Source: Acholeplasmataceae bacterium (GTDB lineage: Bacteria > Bacillota_I > Bacilli_A > Acholeplasmatales > Acholeplasmataceae). From it: DNA of 35,364 bases. This document shows, piece after piece, positions 15,992 to 23,014 of the stretch. Where the stretch lies: positions 1 to 35,364 of the forward strand of contig JAFGTQ010000020.1 in assembly GCA_016934015.1 (NCBI GenBank), written 5' to 3'. Positions within the stretch are counted from its first letter, which is position 1, and every line of letters begins with the position of its first letter. The translations under genes and the position numbers were made by a program. The notes below the pieces were generated by a model. The model was not told the origin of the DNA and did not search any database. It saw only the letters and a list, made by a program, of their open reading frames with translations.

Positions 15992-16487
15992 CTGTTCCCA
16001 CTTTCTTTCTTTTTGGCTCTAAAAAGAATAATTCGATAAAAAATAATACAATGGCAGCTGATAAATACATATCAGCCCAGTTATTATAAAAATTGCTAAT
16101 ATTTAATGGTGTCAGTATAAATGATAAAAACGGATAATGCATAAAATCAATGACATAACCAAGTAAGGCACGATCAATTGCATTCCCTAGTGTACCTGCA
16201 ATAAACATGACGATTGAAAAGCTATAAACTTTCTTATGTTTAAAATCAACATCCAAAAATAAATATCCAAAGATACCTAAAGCAATCAATGTGACAATCA
16301 TTAATATGATTATTTGGCCATCAAGAATGCCGAGGGATGCTCCTGTGTTTTCATGATAACTTAGCTCGAAAACACCTGGAATCCATTTGACATGTTCATT
16401 CAAACCTTCCAAAAAAAACTTTGCAGTATATTTCGTGATTTGGTCAAAGCTAACCAATAGAAAAATGATTAAAAATCCAAAAAACAT
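15984..16487 (-). CDS. lspA: Lipoprotein signal peptidase (signal peptidase II)
   Basis: A 167-residue membrane aspartic protease cutting the signal peptide from prolipoproteins after lipidation. Four transmembrane helices are evident. Conserved motifs: FDQITK (14-19), HENTGASLGI (45-54), GNAIDR (101-106, catalytic Asp105) and NNWADMY (135-141, catalytic Asp139). AGGAGGAAACC precedes the ATG. Its presence shows that the organism makes lipoproteins, expected for a wall-less or Gram-positive cell. Confidence 0.96.
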   Translation of the reverse strand: MFFGFLIIFLLVSFDQITKYTAKFFLEGLNEHVKWIPGVFELSYHENTGASLGILDGQIIILMIVTLIALGIFGYLFLDVDFKHKKVYSFSIVMFIAGTLGNAIDRALLGYVIDFMHYPFLSFILTPLNISNFYNNWADMYLSAAIVLFFIELFFLEPKRKKVGTDA

Positions 16488-16498
16488 GAGGTTTCCTC

Positions 16499-16894
16499 CT
16501 AAAATATGACTGAGACTACAATTATCCCTAAAACAAATAAAAAGAATGATACAGATGTTCCTTCAATGAGTTTGGGGAGTTTTACATTGACATGTTCTAA
16601 TTCAGTCTCATATGATTTTAACAACGTGTAATAAAAATGGAAAAACAAGAATCCCCAACTTGTTAAAATGAAAAGTAAAACAAATGATAAAATGAGGTCA
16701 AGTTTATTATAAATAAACAAGTTAACCGTAACTAAAACGGGGATTAAGACAATCAATAAAGAAATTAAAAGTGAGAAAAGTACGGACTTAATCACAATTT
16801 TAGTTGAAACTTTTGAATCGATAATCTTTAAGATATTACGATATCGATGATAGATACGATAAACTTGATCAATCCATTTACTCAAAGTTTTCAT
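16499..16894 (-). CDS. Small membrane protein of unknown function
   Basis: A 131-residue protein not recognised. A basic N-terminal stretch rich in Tyr/Arg (about 8-35) is followed by three hydrophobic helices at about 37-62, 68-92 and 113-131, the last reaching the C-terminus. Between helices 2 and 3 is a polar loop ETELEHVNVKLPKL. The start lies inside the 3' end of the upstream protease gene (17-base overlap), with GGTG ten bases ahead of the ATG. Such tight coupling to a membrane protease and to lspA suggests a membrane role, but no function is assigned. Confidence 0.75.
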   Translation of the reverse strand: MKTLSKWIDQVYRIYHRYRNILKIIDSKVSTKIVIKSVLFSLLISLLIVLIPVLVTVNLFIYNKLDLILSFVLLFILTSWGFLFFHFYYTLLKSYETELEHVNVKLPKLIEGTSVSFFLFVLGIIVVSVIF

Positions 16895-17876
16895 GGAGCC
16901 AATTCACCGCCTCTTCTATGGTGCTTACTGCGACCATTTCATATGGGAATGATAGGTTAGGAATATCGGAAATATGACCAGAAGGATATATGAATATGTC
17001 TGCCTTTTCATCCATTGCAGTATACAATTTTTGAACAATTCCACCAATTTTTCCAATGGATCCATCAATTTCAATCGTCCCTGTTCCGGCAATTTTAACA
17101 TCACCAAAGTTTAAATTTAGTAAACCTGAATAAATGCTTAAAGTTTGAATCATTCCACCGCTTGGACCACCAATCCATGGATTTTCATTGGTGTACTCAA
17201 TCTTTGGTTGAGTGTTTACAATGTCATATTTTGGATAAAAATACATCCAGGATTCATCATCAAGTTTCTGGTACTCAATCGTTTTTGTTATTTTTCCTGA
17301 ATCGATATTGCGTGAAATTTCGAGTGATACGGTTGATAAACTGTAAAAGAGATTGATAAATTGAGTATAAGACATATCTAAAAGAGATTGACCATTGATG
17401 GCGACGACTACATCACCAATTTCAAGATCTTCAATCCGAGATGGGCGGTAATAAACATAAGCACCTTGGTAAGTGTATTCAACTCTGATTGAATCATCTT
17501 TTAAGTGAGCCAATTCATAAGCTTTTATCACGGAAGTATTTAAAGAGACTTCTTTCGTGATTTGACCTTGTAAATATTGCTCTTTCCATGAAGTGTCTTC
17601 CTCGGTTTTAGTCATTCTTGTGACACTAATACGTTCAGAAACATCAGATACCATTTTTTGAAATGGCGTCATTGGATGATAGGATACTACGTAAATTGTA
17701 TAAAAATTTTGTGAGATATCTTTTGTTTCAATCATGACATTTTCATAAACTGGTGTTAAACCACCAGGTGCTGTCAATGAAAACTTAGTGGGAGTAACCA
17801 GTAAAAATAACAAAAATAAATAAGGGAAAAAGAGGATGATTAAGATTTTTTGATGATCTTTCATCCATTTATTCAT
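16878..17876 (-). CDS. PDZ/Lon-type membrane protease, YlbL/SepM-like
   Basis: A 332-residue membrane-anchored protease. One N-terminal transmembrane helix (about 9-29), a PDZ domain (about 132-205, with [12 protein letters not shown]) and a C-terminal Lon-like catalytic domain (about 225-325). The Ser-Lys dyad is Ser239 in GGPSGG and Lys283 in GGIVQK. The catalytic part should lie outside the cell. Homologues process peptides (SepM of Streptococcus) or the division inhibitor YneA (YlbL of Bacillus). The start overlaps the dCMP deaminase end by 8 bases. Confidence 0.93.
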   Translation of the reverse strand: MNKWMKDHQKILIILFFPYLFLLFLLVTPTKFSLTAPGGLTPVYENVMIETKDISQNFYTIYVVSYHPMTPFQKMVSDVSERISVTRMTKTEEDTSWKEQYLQGQITKEVSLNTSVIKAYELAHLKDDSIRVEYTYQGAYVYYRPSRIEDLEIGDVVVAINGQSLLDMSYTQFINLFYSLSTVSLEISRNIDSGKITKTIEYQKLDDESWMYFYPKYDIVNTQPKIEYTNENPWIGGPSGGMIQTLSIYSGLLNLNFGDVKIAGTGTIEIDGSIGKIGGIVQKLYTAMDEKADIFIYPSGHISDIPNLSFPYEMVAVSTIEEAVNWLHENFE

Positions 17877-18333
17877 AATTTAACTTCCCAACTTCGATTT
17901 GTCGATAAGTGACACCTGCTGATTTTAGCATTTTGGTTGCTGCTTGGTGTTCTTTACTATCTTGATACTTATTAGATTCATAAATTATTTCTTTAATACC
18001 ACTTTGAATAATGAGTTTCGCACACTCGTTACATGGAAAAAGTGTGACATAGATACTTGAATTTTTCAAGTTTTGTGTCGCATTTAATATCGCATTCGCT
18101 TCAGCATGCACAACATAGGGGTATTTCGTATCAATATAGTCACCTTCGCTATTCCAAGGGAATGCTTGGTCGTCACATCCAGCTGGTAATCCATTATAAC
18201 CAATGCCAACGATGCGTTTATCAGAATTAATAATGCAAGCACCAACTTGAGTGTTTGGATCTTTGCTGCGCATAGCTGATAATTTCGCAACACCCATGAA
18301 ATATTGATCCCATGAGATATAGTCCTTACGCAT
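17869..18333 (-). CDS. dCMP deaminase (ComEB type)
   Basis: A 154-residue zinc deaminase converting dCMP to dUMP for thymidylate supply. Zinc ligands are His76 in HAEAN (catalytic Glu78) and Cys101 and Cys104 in PCNEC. The start is taken at 18333 with GAGGAG eight bases upstream; it shares a base with the msrA stop (TAATG). A longer in-frame form from 18378 would run back into msrA and adds a non-conserved extension. Confidence 0.94.
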   Translation of the reverse strand: MRKDYISWDQYFMGVAKLSAMRSKDPNTQVGACIINSDKRIVGIGYNGLPAGCDDQAFPWNSEGDYIDTKYPYVVHAEANAILNATQNLKNSSIYVTLFPCNECAKLIIQSGIKEIIYESNKYQDSKEHQAATKMLKSAGVTYRQIEVGKLNYE

Positions 18334-18830
18334 TATTTTTTCTCCTCTTTTTTTGCTAGTCCAAGATTCACATGACAATAACCATTCGGATTTTTAACTA
18401 GATAATCTTGGTGATATGCTTCAGCTTCATCATAGTCTAAACAAGGTTTAACCTTAGTTTGAACTTTGTTATAGTCATTTTTGAAATAGTCTCGCATAAA
18501 TTCATGAATCTTTTCTTCATCTTCTTGATCTAAAAAATAGATACCTGAACGATATTGTCTACCAACATCATGACCTTGTCGATTCAAGCTAAAAGGATTA
18601 ATAATTCTAAAAAATTGATCAAGTACTTGATCTAAATGGATAAGATTCGGATCATAGGTTACCATACATGCTTCTGCATGCGTAGCTGTTCCGTGACATA
18701 CCTCTTCATATGTCGGATTTTTCTTATTACCATCAACGTACCCTACCGATGTATCGATAACACCCTTTAATTGCGCAAAATAGGCTTCAACACCCCAAAA
18801 ACATCCACCAGCTAATACTATTTTTTTCAT
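18333..18830 (-). CDS. msrA: Peptide methionine (S)-S-oxide reductase
   Basis: A 165-residue enzyme reducing methionine-S-sulfoxide in proteins, with thioredoxin as usual electron donor. The catalytic motif [11 protein letters not shown] gives Cys10. The [11 protein letters not shown] and [10 protein letters not shown] segments are typical. The start overlaps the aspS stop as ATGA (18827-18830), so it is translationally coupled to aspartyl-tRNA synthetase, an unusual neighbour for an oxidative-repair enzyme. No MsrB domain is fused. Confidence 0.96.
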   Translation of the reverse strand: MKKIVLAGGCFWGVEAYFAQLKGVIDTSVGYVDGNKKNPTYEEVCHGTATHAEACMVTYDPNLIHLDQVLDQFFRIINPFSLNRQGHDVGRQYRSGIYFLDQEDEEKIHEFMRDYFKNDYNKVQTKVKPCLDYDEAEAYHQDYLVKNPNGYCHVNLGLAKKEEKK

Positions 18831-20545
18831 GATTTGTCCACCTTTATCATTAAGTCATTTAATTGATTAATATCTACTTCAGAAGGAGCTTGCATCATTA
18901 AATCCTTTGCACTTTGTGTTTTAGGAAATGCAATGACATCCTTAATATTTGACGTATGTGTCATAAGCATGACAATACGGTCAAGCCCAAGAGCTAATCC
19001 TCCATGTGGAGGTGTTCCATATTTAAGTGCATCCACGAAGAACCCAAATCGTGTTTCAATATCATGTTTTGATAAACCAAGTGTATCAAACATGAGTCTT
19101 TGAACTTCTTGATTGTGAATACGAATCGACCCACCACCAATTTCATATCCATTTAAAACGATATCATATGCTTTCGCCATCGCATGTTTTGGATCATTTT
19201 TCAAAACGTTCGCATCTTTCGGGGCAGTAAATGGGTGATGCATCGCGTAATAACGCTTTTCTTCTTCGTTATATTCTAGGAGTGGCCAATCAGTAACCCA
19301 TAAAAATTTATATTCATTTTCTGGTATTAATGATAATTCTTCTGCTAAAGCAATTCTCAAACTTGATAAAGCTGACGATGTATTTTCAAATGTTCCCGGA
19401 ACAAAGAAAATCATTTCTTGATCACTTAAATTCAAGTCTTTTATGACATCTGGTGTAAAATATTTAGCAACGCTTCCCGTTAATGCTTGATCTGCAAATT
19501 TAATATAAGCAAGGGCATCTCCATGATTTTTCTTGACAAGTTCTGTGAGTTGATCAATACGCTTTCTTGTAATACTTGAAGCGTTTTTAATTCTTAAGCT
19601 TCGAACAAACTCTTTTCCTTCAAATAAAGGAATATTTAATGGTTTCAATGTGTTTGTAAAGTTTTGAATTTTTAAATCATAACGAAGGTCAGGTTTATCA
19701 GTGCCATATTGTGTCATTGCATCCAAATAGGTCATTCTTAAAAAAGGTGTCTCTATCTCAATATTTAAGACATCATGGAATAAATTTTTCATTAATTTTT
19801 CAATCACATTTTGAATATCTTCTTCATCAATAAAAGACGCTTCAACGTCGATTTGTGTAAATTCTGGTTGACGATCTGCTCTTAAGTCTTCATCTCTGAA
19901 ACAACGGGCAATTTGAAAATACTTTTCAAATCCAGCAACCATAAAGAGCTGTTTATAGATTTGTGGCGATTGAGGAAGCGCGAAAAATGTCCCTGGATAC
20001 AGTCTAGAAGGCACCAAATAGTCTCTTGCACCCTCAGGTGTAGATTTACCTAGGATTGGTGTTTCAAGCTCATAGAAACCCGATTCCACTAATGTTCTTC
20101 GAATCGACTGCGTAATCTCATGACGTTTAATTAAATAATTTTGCATCACTGGACGACGTAAGTCTAAATAACGATATTTTAATCTGGTTTCTTCTAAAGC
20201 ATCCGACTCATCAGAAATCATGATGGGTGGAGTTTCTGCAGTTGATAAAATCGTTAAGTTTGTGATATCCACTTCAATATCACCCGTATGCATCAATTTA
20301 TTTTTACTTTCTCTTTCAATCACAAGTCCTTCAATATCAATGACATATTCATTTCTAATTTTCAATGCAGTTTGATAATTCGAATTTTCAGGTTTGCACA
20401 AAAGTTGTGTGATACCATATCGGTCTCTTAGGTCGATAAAAAGTAATCCACCAAGGTTTCTTACTTTTGCGACCCAACCTTTTAAATGGACAGATTCATT
20501 CAAATTTTTTAATGTTAATTCACCATTATGGTGCGTGTATTTCAT
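18827..20545 (-). CDS. aspS: Aspartyl-tRNA synthetase
   Basis: A 572-residue class IIb synthetase charging tRNA-Asp. N-terminal OB-fold anticodon-binding domain (about 15-105, with GWVAKVRNLGGLLFIDLRDR), catalytic core with motif 2 FRDEDLRADRQPEFTQ, the bacterial GAD insertion (about 290-410), and motif 3 GLALGLDRI near the C-terminus. One base separates it from hisS. Whether it also charges tRNA-Asn cannot be told from this window. Expression depends on the T-box ahead of the acetyltransferase gene. Confidence 0.98.
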   Translation of the reverse strand: MKYTHHNGELTLKNLNESVHLKGWVAKVRNLGGLLFIDLRDRYGITQLLCKPENSNYQTALKIRNEYVIDIEGLVIERESKNKLMHTGDIEVDITNLTILSTAETPPIMISDESDALEETRLKYRYLDLRRPVMQNYLIKRHEITQSIRRTLVESGFYELETPILGKSTPEGARDYLVPSRLYPGTFFALPQSPQIYKQLFMVAGFEKYFQIARCFRDEDLRADRQPEFTQIDVEASFIDEEDIQNVIEKLMKNLFHDVLNIEIETPFLRMTYLDAMTQYGTDKPDLRYDLKIQNFTNTLKPLNIPLFEGKEFVRSLRIKNASSITRKRIDQLTELVKKNHGDALAYIKFADQALTGSVAKYFTPDVIKDLNLSDQEMIFFVPGTFENTSSALSSLRIALAEELSLIPENEYKFLWVTDWPLLEYNEEEKRYYAMHHPFTAPKDANVLKNDPKHAMAKAYDIVLNGYEIGGGSIRIHNQEVQRLMFDTLGLSKHDIETRFGFFVDALKYGTPPHGGLALGLDRIVMLMTHTSNIKDVIAFPKTQSAKDLMMQAPSEVDINQLNDLMIKVDKS

Positions 20546-20546
20546 G

Positions 20547-21815
20547 TTATTTACCTACTTTTTCCTTAAGATATTGTGTTATTTCTGAAATCTTTATATT
20601 TTCTTGCACTTCTGTTTGTGTATCCTTAATTCCTACAAATCCTTGTTGATATTCATCTTGACCGATAATGACTAAATATCTTGCTTCCATCTTTAAAGCG
20701 TGTTTGAGTTGACCCTTAAAGCTTTTGAACGAATAATTAATATCACTTTGTAAATCTTGATGTCTTAAATCGTATAAAACTTTTGATGCGAATGTTTTAA
20801 GAGAATCATCAAGAACTAAGATATATGCATCAAGTGATTTTTCTTTAACAAGTTCGATATGTTCAGCTTCTAGAGCTAATAATAATCTTTCCATGCCACA
20901 TGCAAAACCAATACCACCTAAATCAGGTCCACCAAGTTCTTTCACTAAGCTTTGGTATCGACCGCCACCACCCAAAACATTTTGAGCACCAAAACCTTCA
21001 ATATCTGCTTCAATTTCAAATACTGTGTGACTATAATAATCGAGACCTCTCACCAATTTAGGTGCAATTTCATAAACAATTCCCACAGCTTCTAAATGTT
21101 TTATAACTTCATCAAAATAAGCTTTTGATTCACTATTTAAGTGATCCAGTGGAACTGGTGCTTTTTTAACAGCTACGTGGTGTTGATCAATCTTACAGTC
21201 TAGAATCCGAAGTGGATTCTTATCAATTCTTTCTTGGCAATCTCGGCATAAAGTATGCACATGAGGTCTAAAATGAGACTCCAAAGCTTCTTGATAGGCT
21301 CTTCTTGATGCATCATCACCAAGCGTATTGATTCTAACTCTTACACCTTTTAATCCAAGGCGACGGATAAAATCATAAGCAAGGATAATCATTTCACTAT
21401 CAAGTTGTGGATTTACTGTACCAATGGCTTCAACACCAAATTGATAGAACTGACGATATCTGCCTTTTTGAGGGCGTTCATAACGAAAATTAGGACCAAT
21501 ATAAAATATTTTTTCGAGTTCTTGAGAAGCATATAATTTATTTTCGACATAACTGCGAATGACACCTGCAGTTCCTTCAGGTCTTAAAGTTAATTTGCGA
21601 TCTCCACGATCTAAAAAATCATATGTTTCTTTAGTTACCATGTCAGATAATTCAGATTGGCGATGAAAAACTTCGCTATATTCCATCATCGGAGTACGCA
21701 TTTCTTTATAGTTATATAATGTTAATGTTTTACGGATAATATCCTCTAAAGCTTGCCATTTATAAGATTCTTGGGGTAAAACATCATAGGTTCCTTTGAC
21801 TCTGTTGATACTCAT
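20547..21815 (-). CDS. hisS: Histidyl-tRNA synthetase
   Basis: A 422-residue class II synthetase charging tRNA-His. KGTYDVLP at the N-terminus, TLRPEGT (motif 2 region), YRQFYQFGVEAIG, the histidine-A motif GLDYYSHTVFE, and motif 3 GIGFACGMERL are present; the C-terminal anticodon domain runs from about 325. AAGGAGG lies ahead of the ATG, inside the 3' end of the acetyltransferase gene (32-base overlap). Confidence 0.98.
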   Translation of the reverse strand: MSINRVKGTYDVLPQESYKWQALEDIIRKTLTLYNYKEMRTPMMEYSEVFHRQSELSDMVTKETYDFLDRGDRKLTLRPEGTAGVIRSYVENKLYASQELEKIFYIGPNFRYERPQKGRYRQFYQFGVEAIGTVNPQLDSEMIILAYDFIRRLGLKGVRVRINTLGDDASRRAYQEALESHFRPHVHTLCRDCQERIDKNPLRILDCKIDQHHVAVKKAPVPLDHLNSESKAYFDEVIKHLEAVGIVYEIAPKLVRGLDYYSHTVFEIEADIEGFGAQNVLGGGGRYQSLVKELGGPDLGGIGFACGMERLLLALEAEHIELVKEKSLDAYILVLDDSLKTFASKVLYDLRHQDLQSDINYSFKSFKGQLKHALKMEARYLVIIGQDEYQQGFVGIKDTQTEVQENIKISEITQYLKEKVGK

Positions 21816-22377
21816 CGTATTCCTCCTTGGTTAATTCATAATTCTTTAATGTGACCAAACGTTTATCACGCAATTTTTTTAATTGAAACAAAGTTTCTTC
21901 CGTAAATCGAAACGGTGTTTTTTTGATAATTTTTTCTGATGCGACATTATCGAGCATATGTCTAATTCTTAATTTTTTATATTCAAAATGATGAAATCCT
22001 AAATCAATCATGTATTGAAGCGCATGGCTCATAATGCCTTGATTCCAATAATCTTCATGGAGTGCGTAACCAATTTCTACACTTTGATCTTTATCATGCT
22101 TCGTGTGATAGTCAATCGTACCAATCATTTTATGTTTTTTTAGATCAACTATCGCATAACCAATGGGTAAACCCCTTTTTAATCGAGGCATGAAGATGAA
22201 CTTTATTGATCTTTTCGCTTCAACTGGAAGTACAAATGGTCCCCAATTCAAGTACTTCGTGACTTCGGGATTTGATCCATACTCAAACATATCTTGATAA
22301 TCTTTCACTTCGATTTCGCGAAGCAGATAGTCTCCAAACTCATGATTTGGTAGACGAAGCTTTTTCTTATCTCTCAA
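21784..22377 (-). CDS. GNAT-family N-acetyltransferase (RimJ-like)
   Basis: A 197-residue acetyltransferase of the RimJ/RimL type that moves the acetyl group of acetyl-CoA to a protein N-terminus or small amine; the substrate is unknown. Typical features are EVTKYLNWGP, VEIGYALHEDYWNQGIMSHAL (acetyl-CoA region) and RHMLDNVASEKIIKK. Start choice: TTG at 22377 has GAGG six bases ahead. An in-frame GTG at 22389 overlaps that SD and has only terminator sequence upstream. It is the first gene after the T-box terminator and overlaps hisS. Confidence 0.85.
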   Translation of the reverse strand: MRDKKKLRLPNHEFGDYLLREIEVKDYQDMFEYGSNPEVTKYLNWGPFVLPVEAKRSIKFIFMPRLKRGLPIGYAIVDLKKHKMIGTIDYHTKHDKDQSVEIGYALHEDYWNQGIMSHALQYMIDLGFHHFEYKKLRIRHMLDNVASEKIIKKTPFRFTEETLFQLKKLRDKRLVTLKNYELTKEEYDEYQQSQRNL

Positions 22378-22390
22378 TTTCTTCCTCACA

Positions 22391-22424
22391 ATATAAAAAC
22401 GTCCTTAAAAACATCTAAGGACGT
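22391..22424 (-). terminator. T-box terminator
   Basis: ACGTCCTTA (22424-22416) pairs with TAAGGACGT (22407-22399), followed by TTTTTATAT. The 5' strand overlaps the antiterminator 3' strand CCTTAG (22420-22415). Confidence 0.92.
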
Positions 22425-22544
22425 ATAATTACGCGGTACCACCTTAGTTCTAGAAATATCTAGCCCTCAATTTGTGAATGTCTCAAAGGGTGTCACCTCT
22501 TATAATATGCATTATAAAGCCCTTATCACAGACGATGAAATTCT
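22391..22544 (-). ncRNA. T-box leader of the acetyltransferase-hisS-aspS operon, small Stem I
   Basis: The T-box sequence CTAAGGTGGTACCGCG (22447-22432) forms the antiterminator with CCTTAG (22420-22415), mutually exclusive with the terminator. Stem III is CTAGA/TCTAG (22463-22450). Stem I is only about 58 bases (22530-22473): TGTGA/TCACA, then AAGGG/CCCTT, then a TTATAAT/ATTATAA hairpin. Two 3'-side internal loops contain GACAC (22494-22490) and GACAT (22482-22478). In each, an Asp codon (GAC) overlaps a His codon (CAC or CAT). Uncharged tRNA should promote read-through, as known for T-boxes. Confidence 0.93.
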
Positions 22545-22550
22545 AATACA

Positions 22551-22579
22551 ATCATATCTTAAAATCGTATTTTTGTCAA
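22551..22579 (-). promoter_or_regulatory. Promoter of the T-box operon
   Basis: TTGACA (22579-22574), 17-base spacer, TATGAT (22556-22551), directly after the dtd stop; predicted start near 22544. Confidence 0.88.
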
Positions 22580-23014
22580 TTATAATTCAATTTGAATGGT
22601 GACTGGACCATCATTTTTTGATGAAACAACCATATGACTTCCAAAAATACCGGATTTCACTGGATGGTGTAGACTTAAACGCTCAATGAAGGCCTCATAA
22701 AGAGGAATGGCTGAGTCTGGTTTTGCAGCTTCTATAAATGAAGGACGATTATTGCCTTTGGTATCACCATACAATGTAAATTGTGAAATCACTAAGATTT
22801 CTCCATTAATTGTCTTTAAATTTAAGTTCATCTTCTCATTTTCATCTTCAAATATACGTAAATTATGAATCTTATCTGCCATTTGATATGTCTTTTTCAA
22901 ATCATCATCGATATGAATCCCTAAATAAATAAGATAGCCTTGACTTATAGATGCATAGATACTTTGATCAATTTCAACAGACGCTTCTTTTACCCTTTGG
23001 ATGATAGCTCTCAT
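22580..23014 (-). CDS. dtd: D-aminoacyl-tRNA deacylase
   Basis: A 144-residue homodimeric enzyme that removes D-amino acids (and glycine from tRNA-Ala) from tRNA. The MRAIIQRVKEASV start, SQFTLYGDTKGNNRPSF (about 78-94) and the cis-Pro motif NDGPVT (about 134-139) are typical. The start overlaps the rel stop as ATGA. It is the last gene of apt-rel-dtd, the same order as in Bacillus. Confidence 0.97.
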   Translation of the reverse strand: MRAIIQRVKEASVEIDQSIYASISQGYLIYLGIHIDDDLKKTYQMADKIHNLRIFEDENEKMNLNLKTINGEILVISQFTLYGDTKGNNRPSFIEAAKPDSAIPLYEAFIERLSLHHPVKSGIFGSHMVVSSKNDGPVTIQIEL

